64,000 nt of DNA from Nitrospirota bacterium (GTDB lineage Bacteria > JACPQY01), in NCBI GenBank assembly GCA_016180645.1, contig JACPAV010000004.1:62001-126000 (forward strand), read 5' to 3'. Each line of letters opens with the position of its first letter. The first letter of the stretch is position 1. The notes under the pieces were generated by a model that was not told the origin of the DNA, did no database searches, and saw only the letters and a program-made list of their open reading frames with translations. The position numbers and the translations under genes were made by a program. Of this stretch, positions 8,648-16,578 are shown piece by piece.

Positions 8648-9688
8648 ATGCTCTTTGCCCTGACCGTTGCCTTCGTGAAAGTCGCGCTCCTCGTGGCCGT
8701 CATCATGACCACAGCGGCCTACCTCACGTTTCTCGAACGCAAGATTTCCGCCTTCATGCAGGATCGCGTGGGCCCCAACCGAGTGGGGTGGAAGGGCCTT
8801 CTCCAACCGGCGGCCGACGGTCTCAAATTCGTGTTCAAGGAGAGCATCACCCCGAAGTCGGCGGACCGCCTCCTGTACAACCTCGCGCCCGTGATGTCGT
8901 TCGTGCCGGGCATGCTGAATCTGGCCATCGTCCCCTTCGGCGCCGCCTTCGTGGTTGGCGGCCGGGAGTTTTCACCCCAGGTGGCCGATCTCGACATCGG
9001 CATCCTCTACTTCGTCGCCCTCGCTTCGTTGAGTGTGTACGGGGTCGTTCTCGCAGGCTGGTCGTCCAACAACAAGTATTCGCTCCTCGGCGGCGTGCGT
9101 TCCTCCGCGCAGATGATCAGCTACGAACTGGCGATGGGCCTCGCCATCGTATGCATGCTCATGATCTACGGCACGCTCAAGCTGGGCGAGATCGTAAGCG
9201 CGCAGGACTCGATCCTGGGATGGGGCGTATTCCGCCAGCCCATCGCGTTCGCCATGTTTCTGGTGGCCTCCTACGCCGAAACCAACCGGCTGCCCTTCGA
9301 TCTTCCCGAGGCCGAGGGTGAGCTCGTCGCGGGCTATCACACGGAGTATGCCGGCTTCAAGTTCGCGCTTTTCTTCGTGGGCGAGTACGTCAGCATGATC
9401 GTTTCGTCAAGCCTGCTCGTGACCCTGTTCTTCGGCGGATGGCAGTTGCCGGGGGTGGACGTGTCCGGACTCCCACTCATCCTCCAAATCCTCATGCCCC
9501 CGCTCGTGTTTGCGGCCAAGACGGGTGTCCTCCTATTCCTCTACATGTGGGTGCGTTGGACCCTCCCCCGCTTCCGGTACGATCAACTCATGAACCTCGG
9601 CTGGAAAGTCTTCGTGCCCGTGGGTCTCGTCAACATTCTCGCCACGGGAACACTCATCCTCGCCCGGATCAGACCATTCGCCGCATAG
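8648..9688 (+). CDS. nuoH: NADH-quinone oxidoreductase subunit H
   Basis: A 346-residue polytopic inner-membrane protein with NuoH signatures: FLERKISAFMQDRVGPNRVG in loop 1, QPAADGLKFVFKE, and ETNRLPFDLPEAEGELVAGYHTEY, the charged loop at the quinone tunnel. NuoH anchors the peripheral arm and forms part of the quinone chamber. The ATG at 8648 is chosen because it begins the first membrane helix (LFALTVAFVKVALLVAVI); the longer open frame overlaps nuoF. It ends the C-E-F-H cluster. An AT-rich spacer of about 220 bases follows. Confidence 0.95.
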   Translation: MLFALTVAFVKVALLVAVIMTTAAYLTFLERKISAFMQDRVGPNRVGWKGLLQPAADGLKFVFKESITPKSADRLLYNLAPVMSFVPGMLNLAIVPFGAAFVVGGREFSPQVADLDIGILYFVALASLSVYGVVLAGWSSNNKYSLLGGVRSSAQMISYELAMGLAIVCMLMIYGTLKLGEIVSAQDSILGWGVFRQPIAFAMFLVASYAETNRLPFDLPEAEGELVAGYHTEYAGFKFALFFVGEYVSMIVSSSLLVTLFFGGWQLPGVDVSGLPLILQILMPPLVFAAKTGVLLFLYMWVRWTLPRFRYDQLMNLGWKVFVPVGLVNILATGTLILARIRPFAA

Positions 9689-9906
9689 TCCCATTCAGGG
9701 GACGGGCCATTTCAGGATGAAAGCCTAGCGTCTTTGCCATCATAGTTGTAAGATATCGTAACTATATAGTTTTATAATTGTGTAGGAATAGCGGACGATA
9801 CCGTCTTGCACCTAGAAGGGATTTCCATCACGCTCCGATAGATACCATCGTGATTTTAATAAGTTAGTGTGGCGTCCCGGAACGGAAATTGCGCTGTACT
9901 CCCTCA
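9689..9906 (+). promoter_or_regulatory. AT-rich intergenic region with promoter-like elements
   Basis: This 218-base spacer is far more AT-rich than its surroundings between 9741 and 9860. It has a perfect TATAAT at 9773-9778 and a 12-base palindrome AACTATATAGTT at 9760-9771. A TTGTAA at 9746-9751 is 21 bases from the -10, which is too far for a normal promoter. It probably holds the promoter of the GGDEF gene that follows. Confidence 0.4.
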
Positions 9907-11766
9907 ATGAACGGTTTTCCGCTCATATTGTACGTAGGGAGGGATCAGAAGGTTCTCCACACCTTCAAGGGCATGGACGTTCATGTCCTGAACGAATCGG
10001 AATATGACCGGCTCGACTACGACCGCGTTCTCCGCGCAAATCCGGAACTGGCGGTGGTGGACCATACGCTGAATGCGCGCGAGGGCTTCAATCTCTTCAA
10101 AAAACTGCGCGATCTCCAGCCGGGCGTTCAACTGCCGATCCTCATGCTCACGGAGGAAAACTCGCCGCTCTTCCGCGCGAAGTGCATGGATCTCGGGGCG
10201 GATGAAGTCCTGAGCAAGCCCATCAATCCGATCGAATTCCTATCCGTCATTCGATCTTCCCTGCGCAAGCGCCGCGAGTTCGTGAAGCTGCATCAGGAAG
10301 TTTCCTCGATCCGGCAGAAGGTCGATCAGCTCCACAAAACACACGACACCACGAGGCGCCAGAAGGTCGACCTCGCCGACGATCTCCTCAAGGCGGAGCA
10401 AGTGAAGCAGTTCTTCCGCAACATCAACCTTCTCGATCTCAAAAAGGTGTACGAGCGCATCCGTGAGCAGTTGCCCACGCTTCTGGAAGTGGAGCTGTTC
10501 TCGCTCTTCGTCATGAATCAGGAGAAAGGCACGCTTGAGCTGGCGGTCCACAATCACACCAACCTCAGCGAGCACCTCGTCCTGCATCCGAACGCCGGCG
10601 GCGTGATGTTCGATGCGGTGAAGGAAGATGAAAGTTTCGTCATTACCAATCCCGGGCTGCGCCGGAACAATGGGGATAGCCGCGCGAAGTACAAGCACAC
10701 GGATGCCCTCTTCGTCCCTTTGAAAGTCGGCGGAGAGACGGTCGGAATCCTCAACCTGAACAACAGCCTCAAGGGGCGATTCTCCGAGCAGGACAAGGTG
10801 TTGGCCGATCAGGTGGCGCAGTTCCTCGCGACGATTCTGTGCAATGTGCGGCTTTATCAGAAAGTCCGCGCCCTCTCCACGATGGACGGTCTCACGGGCC
10901 TCCTCAATCACCTGAATCTCCATAAGCGGCTCTACGTGGAGCTCCTCCGCGCGCTCCGCTACCAGCGGCCGCTCTCCTGCATCATGCTGGATCTCGATCA
11001 CTTCAAGCTCATCAACGATACCTACGGGCACCAAGCCGGCGACCGCATTCTCAAGGACGTGTCGGAGATCATCCAGACCACCGTGCGCGAAGTGGACATC
11101 GCGGCGCGCTACGGCGGTGAAGAGTTTTTCATCATCCTTCCGGAAACGGCGGTGGACGAAGCGCAGCGCGTGGCCGAGCGAATGCGCGACAGCATCGCCA
11201 AGCACAGTTTCTTCGCCGAAGGGCATGTCATCAAGGTGACGGCCTCGTTCGGCGTGGCGTCCTTCCCCCAGGCCAAGATCATGCACAAGAACCAGCTCAT
11301 CCGGCATGCGGACCAGGCGCTGTACGAAGCCAAGAACAGCGGGCGTGACCGCGTGTGTACCTACCAGGAGCGGCGCGTCGCCCAGCGGTACAAGGTTGAA
11401 ATGGAACTGAAGTATCTCACGCAGGAAGTGCGGACCGTCCGATCGGCCATCCTGAACAACATCTCCGCCACGGGCACCAGCGTGGCAGTGTACGAACCTT
11501 TGGCGCAGGGCACCGCCGTGTGGCTCGAAATGAAAGTCACGACTGGGAACGGCAACGGTCAGACCGCCTCCGCGCCGGCCCAACCCGGTTCGATGAAAGC
11601 GCAGGGCGAAGTCGTGTGGTGCCGCCCGGCTGTCGAAGTCTCCGGCATGTACGAAGTGGGCATCCAGTTCAGGGGCCTCGAGGACGAAAAGAAAAAAGCC
11701 CTCACCAAAATCGTCTACACCGCCCTCTTCAAAGACGTCTCCCAGCTCGCCTCCCTCCCGGCCTGA
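9907..11766 (+). CDS. Diguanylate cyclase with REC, GAF, GGDEF and PilZ domains
   Basis: About 619 residues. Residues 1-120 form a receiver-like domain (LAVVDHTLNAREGF; the Asp of VVDH would be the phosphoacceptor). A coiled linker follows, then a GAF domain (about 170-320), a GGDEF domain with RYGGEEF at about 400 and the inhibitory RxxD site (REVD) exactly 5 residues before it, and a C-terminal PilZ domain starting RRVAQRYKV with NISATGTSV. GGDEF makes cyclic di-GMP from GTP, and PilZ binds it, so the protein may sense its own product. ATG 9907 has no clear Shine-Dalgarno sequence; a TTG at 9889 is an alternative. It stands alone, with no partner kinase next to it. Confidence 0.9.
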   Translation: MNGFPLILYVGRDQKVLHTFKGMDVHVLNESEYDRLDYDRVLRANPELAVVDHTLNAREGFNLFKKLRDLQPGVQLPILMLTEENSPLFRAKCMDLGADEVLSKPINPIEFLSVIRSSLRKRREFVKLHQEVSSIRQKVDQLHKTHDTTRRQKVDLADDLLKAEQVKQFFRNINLLDLKKVYERIREQLPTLLEVELFSLFVMNQEKGTLELAVHNHTNLSEHLVLHPNAGGVMFDAVKEDESFVITNPGLRRNNGDSRAKYKHTDALFVPLKVGGETVGILNLNNSLKGRFSEQDKVLADQVAQFLATILCNVRLYQKVRALSTMDGLTGLLNHLNLHKRLYVELLRALRYQRPLSCIMLDLDHFKLINDTYGHQAGDRILKDVSEIIQTTVREVDIAARYGGEEFFIILPETAVDEAQRVAERMRDSIAKHSFFAEGHVIKVTASFGVASFPQAKIMHKNQLIRHADQALYEAKNSGRDRVCTYQERRVAQRYKVEMELKYLTQEVRTVRSAILNNISATGTSVAVYEPLAQGTAVWLEMKVTTGNGNGQTASAPAQPGSMKAQGEVVWCRPAVEVSGMYEVGIQFRGLEDEKKKALTKIVYTALFKDVSQLASLPA

Positions 11767-11826
11767 GTCGGCGGGCGCCCTTTTCCCCGACTTGTCGCCC
11801 CCAGCCCCCTTGGAAATACTCTTCCC

Positions 11827-12324
11827 ATGGCCAAACCTTTTACGGTGAGGATCCGCGTCGGGAGGTGGGAGAACGGCTCCCCCGAGCCCGCAGATGAAAT
11901 TGAGGTGCTTGTGGACACGGGCGCGGCATAAACGGCGCTGCCGAAGTCCTTGCTCAAGCGGATGGGTGTGCCGGTGCTGGGGTGATTGACCTTGAGGTTG
12001 GCGAACGGCGAGACGATCGAACGGGAATACGGACCTTGTCTCCTTAGAGTCATGGAAGGGTGGTATGGGACAACCGTCCTGATGGCAGAGGATACGGATA
12101 TTCCTCTCTTGGGCACCAACACGATGGACGATGCCAGTGTGGAAATCGACCTCCGAAATAAAAAGCTTGTACATGTTCAAGCGATTCAGGCCCGGTTTGT
12201 GGGCTGCGGGGCGGCGAGGCTCTTCCCGCCACCTCTCCCGCAGTTATTGAAACTCAAACCTTCCTCCAAACGCCGGCCATCACACACCGTCACCCATCCG
12301 ACATTTGTCAACCCCCATGCTTGA
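11827..12324 (+). pseudogene. Clan AA retropepsin-like aspartic protease, broken by two stops
   Basis: A single reading frame starting at ATG 11827 gives the signature VLVDTGAA, then TALPKSLLKRMGVPV, LRLANGETIERE and IPLLGTNTM. These are the active-site DTGA loop, the flap side and the LLG strand of small retropepsin-like proteins. Two in-frame stops interrupt it: TAA at 11929, right after DTGAA, and TGA at 11983. Both sides of each stop still align to the family in the same frame, so these are point mutations, not frameshifts. The homology ends near 12195; the remaining codons look random. It follows the GGDEF gene on the same strand. Confidence 0.65.
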
Positions 12325-12328
12325 CCCC
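12308..12328 (-). repeat. Short dispersed repeat (GGGTCAAGCATGGGGGTTGA type), inverted copy
   Basis: Read on the minus strand this is GGGTCAAGCATGGGGGTTGA. It matches the repeats at 12676-12705 and 16462-16492 with one or two differences over 20 bases. Confidence 0.6.
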
Positions 12329-12561
12329 TGACATGCGTTGGATGTGCAGCCTGGGTGTAAATCTTGAATATTGACTTTTCGGCCTCAGAAACTCGATTTT
12401 CAAGATTGACACCGTTTTGTTTCGCGACCGCCATCCGATAAGGCGATGATTGTAATAATCGGGTGCCTTCGATGGGGTTCGGCCCATCGGTGTCCGCTTC
12501 GAGCTGAAGCAGCAGACTACAGGTGTGGAAGCTGCCACGGAGTACTTCTTCCCGTGCGAGA

Positions 12562-12650
12562 CTAACAGAATGCCGATTCGTAGGGGAGCATCTTCAGATG
12601 CTCCCTCTTGTCGGGAGGGCCTGAAGGCCCTCCCCTACGCATTCTGTTAG
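12562..12650. repeat. Palindromic repeat element, copy A
   Basis: The element has perfect 12-base terminal inverted repeats (CTAACAGAATGC / GCATTCTGTTAG). Inside is a 59-base core (12580-12638) bounded by GTAGGGGAG and CTCCCCTAC, made of two hairpins: GGGAGCATCTTCAGATGCTCCC-like and GGGAGGGCCTGAAGGCCCTCCC-like. Two more cores, in the opposite orientation, are at 29890-29948 and 30022-30080. Confidence 0.85.
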
Positions 12651-12675
12651 ACGCTCTTAGTAGCAGGAGGTCCGA

Positions 12676-12705
12676 GGGTCAGGCATGGGGGTTGAGACTT
12701 TCGGA
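12676..12705 (+). repeat. Direct repeat at the left edge of the glycosyltransferase cassette
   Basis: A 30-base sequence containing CATGGGGGTTGAGACTTTCG. A near-identical copy with about 3 differences lies at 16462-16492, just outside the other end of the three-gene cassette. Confidence 0.75.
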
Positions 12706-12710
12706 TTCGG

Positions 12711-14645
12711 TCAGTCCGGCACCAAAGGTTTTGGACGCATGTAAAGCCGACCGTAACCCGCGACCACTTGTTCGGTCCACCCGGCGGCGAGCGCCTTTCG
12801 AAGGAACGGCTCGACGTGCAGACGGTATCGCAGGAAGCCCTGTCTCACGGGCGAACCGTCAATGTTCGCCCATCCATCGCTCACCCAAATGGCGTCCATT
12901 GAGGCAAGGCGCTCTTCCGTCCGGCCGCTGGAATCTGGAAAGGGGGGAAGACTGGTAGGACTGACGATCCCGTCAATATCCACAGGCGTGAACGCTTTCA
13001 GCCATGTCTCTTCGCGCAGGATGATCTTCGGATGGTGAGAGGCGGCAGCAAGCAACTCGCGGTAGGAAGTTCTCATGCTTATCCCAGGCCCGGCTTGAAG
13101 AATGTCGGAGGGACCGGAGATCACGGCACGCATCTGGCCGCTACAACCCCCGTGGGAGGAACCGTAACCGTTGGGCAACACGAGGCACGCACTCACCAGC
13201 ACCACCCATCGCGTATAGGTTCGTTCACCTCCCCTCAGCCACGATGCGAGGAGTGACTGCCCCGGAATCATCAGCAAGGCGCCACCCAACGCCAAGGTTT
13301 GGAGCGCCCGAATCTTCCACTTCGTAACATCGGCCAAACTTCCATCCGCCGACCAGAGCGCTGACAGCACCCATTCGTTGAAGATGATCCCCATCAGCAG
13401 GACGGCCCAGCCGCACCAAGCCACGGCCTTCTTGCGAGCAGAGGCGGTCGACAAGTTCCGGTCACTATCCGCCGGACGCTTGAAAAAGGACCCCCGGCTG
13501 TAGGCTGCCACCCATGCCAGGCCCCGCCCCGTATGCGCGACCACCAGAAGTCCCACGGGCAGAAGCGCCATGACGTACCGAGTATCAAACCAAACCAGGA
13601 GAAGGCTGGCTGAAACGCCGGCGGCGCCGAAAAAGATGGAACCCAACGTCGCGAGCCGGCCCCTCGTCCGAAGCTCATGGACGATGGCCGCCGTCGACAC
13701 ACACAGGCAAAGCCAAAAGACAGCGGCCAACACCGATTCTCCAAAAAAATACGGCCCCCGCCCAAAAAAGAACTTCATGGGTAAGTTCAAGAATTCGGGA
13801 ACATTCTGGAGAATATGCGCCGCGACCTTGCCCGGAGCCTTCCTCAAGGCCTCTAGGATGGTGGTTGCACCACCAAAAGCCTCCTGATTCGTGAAGTACC
13901 AGTCCCGGTCCAGCCAGGAAGATGGCGGCGTGGTCCTTGTTGTGTAGAACCAGTTACCGACTTGGAAGAAACCGATCGTCAGCGCCCCTCTCGCCGCCAT
14001 GGGAGCATACGTCGTATCGACGAGCATGTGGTTGTGATCCCATCGATCCGAGGGGAACAGCGCGGCCAAGAGCGCGACGGCGCCGAGACCGACCTTGGCT
14101 GCCAGGCGCAGGCTCGCATGTCGTGTTGGCAACAGAGCGTCGGCCTCCACTTCTCGTCGCCTTGACAACCTGCCCACCACGACCCCCAGAAAGTGACCGG
14201 CAAGGAATGGGACAGCTCCGAGATGGCAAAGAACCGCGGCAAGAAGGGACCAGGGAATGATTTCCGTGTCCGACCGCGCACGTCCCCAGCCTCCGGCAAA
14301 ATAGAGAGCCACGAAACCGATGGAAGCCACCAAGCCTCCCCCCTCGACGATGGCGAGGGTGGGGATCCATGCAATCACCAGCAGCAATGCGTAGAGAGGA
14401 GTGAGCACGTTCCTTAGCATGAGGAACAGCGCGAAGGCGGCAAACAGATGGGTGAGGAGGTACTCAAGAAGTTCCGACCAGGGATAGGGCAAGAAGAAGA
14501 ACGCCTGCAGATAAACGGCATGGAGAGGACCGTGGGAGAAGACCGGGAAGCCGCCCGTCTCCCTGAGAATACGGGCGGATGCCCAGTATTTCCAACTCTC
14601 ACTCGGCGCCCAGTCTCGGGGGGCGAGAAAGTAGGTAGCCACCAA
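12711..14645 (-). CDS. Polytopic membrane protein, GT-C glycosyltransferase-like
   Basis: A protein of at least 644 residues with about ten hydrophobic helices in the first 500 residues and a soluble C-terminal domain. The general layout, with an acidic loop after the first helix (APRDWAPSES) and long helical pairs, resembles membrane glycosyltransferases that use lipid-linked sugars, but no decisive motif is visible. The start is a problem: the first helix begins about 12 residues before the TTG at 14645, yet no ATG, GTG or TTG exists between there and an in-frame TAG at 14766-14768, which is the stop of the upstream glycosyltransferase. It is the last gene of a three-gene minus-strand cassette with a GT2 enzyme and a methyltransferase. 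Confidence 0.7.
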   Translation of the reverse strand: MVATYFLAPRDWAPSESWKYWASARILRETGGFPVFSHGPLHAVYLQAFFFLPYPWSELLEYLLTHLFAAFALFLMLRNVLTPLYALLLVIAWIPTLAIVEGGGLVASIGFVALYFAGGWGRARSDTEIIPWSLLAAVLCHLGAVPFLAGHFLGVVVGRLSRRREVEADALLPTRHASLRLAAKVGLGAVALLAALFPSDRWDHNHMLVDTTYAPMAARGALTIGFFQVGNWFYTTRTTPPSSWLDRDWYFTNQEAFGGATTILEALRKAPGKVAAHILQNVPEFLNLPMKFFFGRGPYFFGESVLAAVFWLCLCVSTAAIVHELRTRGRLATLGSIFFGAAGVSASLLLVWFDTRYVMALLPVGLLVVAHTGRGLAWVAAYSRGSFFKRPADSDRNLSTASARKKAVAWCGWAVLLMGIIFNEWVLSALWSADGSLADVTKWKIRALQTLALGGALLMIPGQSLLASWLRGGERTYTRWVVLVSACLVLPNGYGSSHGGCSGQMRAVISGPSDILQAGPGISMRTSYRELLAAASHHPKIILREETWLKAFTPVDIDGIVSPTSLPPFPDSSGRTEERLASMDAIWVSDGWANIDGSPVRQGFLRYRLHVEPFLRKALAAGWTEQVVAGYGRLYMRPKPLVPD

Positions 14646-14765
14646 AAGGCCGACAAGGAGACCGACCAGCTCCAGCCGGTTCGGCGCAGATAGTCGATCC
14701 GATTCCCGCTCGGCTCCGGCCAGAGCTTCCTTGGAGAAGTTGGTCCCTATCGGAGTGCCTCCCGA

Positions 14766-15584
14766 CTATGAACGACGGTCCCCGGTCCGGCTCAACGGGT
14801 CCCCTCTCGTGGACGGCTCGCCGCCGGCCCTTGTGTAACGAGTGGTAAGCGACTCAAGAAGCCTGCCTCGAAGGCCAAGCCGATGGAGTCCGTATTTTCC
14901 GATGAGGACCAGAATTCCGAGTCCGTAGACCACACTGGACAGAAAACTGGCGCTGGACGCATCCGGGAAGTAACGCGCAGGCACCGGTATCTCGCGTATC
15001 TCGTATCCGAGGTGGACAGCCTGAAAGATCAACTCCTGATCGAAGATGAAACCATCCGAGTTGGCCTCGAACGGAATCGTTTCCAGCACACGCCGGGAGA
15101 AGGCCCGGTAGCCGGTGTGATACTCGGACAGTTTCAGATGGAGAACCCAGTTCTCGAGCTGGGTGAGAAGCCGGTTCGAAACGTACTTCCACCAAGGCAT
15201 GCCCCGCGAGAGGGCGTCGTCCACCAGCAATCGTGAGCCCAGAACGATGTTGGCGTCTCCCCGCTCGATGGGCTCGACCATCTCCGGGAGGAGCTTCGGG
15301 TCGTACTGGTAATCCGGATGCACCATCACGATGACGTCGGCCCCGGTCTTGAGCGCCTCGCGGTAGCACGTTTTCTGATTGGCGCCGTATCCGTAGTTCC
15401 GGTTATGCAGGAAGACCTCAAGTCCCAGTTCACGGGCGATCTCCGCCGTTCGATCGGTGCTTCCATCGTCGACCAGGATGACCGAATCGTAGGTCCCTTT
15501 CGGCAGGTCCCGATAGGTGAGGTGCAGCGTCTTCTCAGCGTTGTAGGCGGGCATCACGACCACAACCTTCGATCTTTTCCGCAT
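14766..15584 (-). CDS. Glycosyltransferase family 2, dolichol-phosphate-sugar synthase-like
   Basis: A 272-residue GT-A fold enzyme. KVVVVMPAYNAEKTL begins the fold, VILVDDGSTDRT is the donor-binding region, and MVHPDYQYDP supplies the DxD-like metal site. EYHTGYRAFSRRVL and SDGFIFDQELIFQA are typical of the polyprenyl-phosphate glycosyltransferase group. These enzymes move a sugar from a nucleotide to a lipid carrier or glycan. ATG 15584 is chosen because the fold starts 5 residues later; a longer frame overlaps the methyltransferase gene. The C-terminal 35 residues are a polar tail. It could supply lipid-linked sugar to the membrane protein encoded next. Confidence 0.9.
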   Translation of the reverse strand: MRKRSKVVVVMPAYNAEKTLHLTYRDLPKGTYDSVILVDDGSTDRTAEIARELGLEVFLHNRNYGYGANQKTCYREALKTGADVIVMVHPDYQYDPKLLPEMVEPIERGDANIVLGSRLLVDDALSRGMPWWKYVSNRLLTQLENWVLHLKLSEYHTGYRAFSRRVLETIPFEANSDGFIFDQELIFQAVHLGYEIREIPVPARYFPDASSASFLSSVVYGLGILVLIGKYGLHRLGLRGRLLESLTTRYTRAGGEPSTRGDPLSRTGDRRS

Positions 15585-15600
15585 AGGGGGGGCTATGGTG

Positions 15601-16473
15601 TCAAAACGATTCGGAATTGCCAAGCTTGACCTGAGCAACGAACTGATACGCCAGCAGGTTGATCCACGCCTGGGTCAGGACGTAGAGGAGCCGGTTGATC
15701 CAGTCGAAGCGGTTCCGCGCAAAGAACCTCGGCCAGATCAAGGGCCACGGAATGACGGAGCCCCAAAAGTGCTCGACCTGGAGGCCGCACGCGGCCAGCA
15801 TTCGCAGGAACGTTGCCTGAGTGAAAAAGCGGAGATGTCCACGGTCCAGTATGCCGCGGTCCTGGTATTCGAACCTCCCCGTCAGGAGATGAAGCCGTAC
15901 GTAGAGGTTCGCCACGTTGGGCACGGAGATGATCAGCCGGCCCCCGGGCTTCAGGGTTCGGAGGAAGTCTCGAAGGGTGGCCTCTGGCTCCGGGAGATGC
16001 TCCAGGATATCGGCCATCAGGATCAGGTCGAACGGTGGCTCACCTTCCAGACTCCGGGTTGGGTGAGCCGCCAGATCCGACTCGTAGAAACGATCCCAAG
16101 CCTCATGCCCGGGAGTGGGAGGACGACTGTCCAGGCCGACGACATAGTGGGCTTGCGACCTCAGCTCGCGGGACAGGTAACCGTCTCCGCAGCCGACGTC
16201 GCAGATTCTGAGACGGGGAGGCATCGCTCGGACGGCGTTCAGAACAAGCCGGTGACTGCTGCCGGAAAAATCCTTATAGACATATTGGCTGGAGGACGAA
16301 GACTCCTGGCTCACCCGATTAAGACGAAGACTCCGACCGCTGGAATGGGTAACCCGATATCTTCGATTGGATTCCGGTTTGACTTCCGTGATGATTTCCA
16401 TGACGGATACGGGCATTGTATCCGGGGATGATTCCAGGTCAATCGGCTTCCGAGGGGCTCGGGGATCAGACAT
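15601..16473 (-). CDS. Class I SAM-dependent methyltransferase
   Basis: A 290-residue protein with a Methyltransf_23-type core. ICDVGCGDGYLSREL is motif I (SAM binding), GLDSRPPT is the acidic loop, FDLILMADILEHLPEPE is motif II/post-II, and LKPGGRLIISVPNVANL is motif III. The first 75 residues are polar and the C-terminal 60 residues are hydrophobic (FWGSVIPWPLIWPRFF), which suggests membrane association. Methyltransferases of this type are common in O-antigen and other surface-glycan clusters. It is the first gene of the three-gene cassette, and its 5' end overlaps the right-hand direct repeat. Confidence 0.88.
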   Translation of the reverse strand: MSDPRAPRKPIDLESSPDTMPVSVMEIITEVKPESNRRYRVTHSSGRSLRLNRVSQESSSSSQYVYKDFSGSSHRLVLNAVRAMPPRLRICDVGCGDGYLSRELRSQAHYVVGLDSRPPTPGHEAWDRFYESDLAAHPTRSLEGEPPFDLILMADILEHLPEPEATLRDFLRTLKPGGRLIISVPNVANLYVRLHLLTGRFEYQDRGILDRGHLRFFTQATFLRMLAACGLQVEHFWGSVIPWPLIWPRFFARNRFDWINRLLYVLTQAWINLLAYQFVAQVKLGNSESF

Positions 16474-16492
16474 GGGAGTTGAGACTTTCGGA
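16462..16492 (+). repeat. Direct repeat at the right edge of the glycosyltransferase cassette
   Basis: This copy, containing CATGGGAGTTGAGACTTTCG, is in the same orientation as the one at 12676-12705. It overlaps the first codons of the methyltransferase gene. Confidence 0.75.
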
Positions 16493-16578
16493 GGCCGGCG
16501 TGGGATGTGTCAGAGTCTTTCTGCGGAACTTCTGCGCATGCCTTCATCATCACCTGCATGCACAGGCAGGTCAAGAGG

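Larger units (their letters stand above)
12325..12710. other. Intergenic region with repeats, no gene seen
   Basis: This 386-base stretch holds no convincing coding sequence. It contains a 59-base double palindrome with terminal inverted repeats (12562-12650) and one copy of a short repeat (12676-12705). Frames on both strands are short and lack recognisable motifs. Confidence 0.6.

Noticed and set aside
7171-8712. Long minus-strand open frame opposite nuoF
   Set aside because: It is a shadow of nuoF, which has clear catalytic and cluster motifs.
10240-12180. Long minus-strand open frame opposite the GGDEF gene
   Set aside because: It is a shadow frame in GC-rich DNA; the plus-strand protein has four recognised domains.
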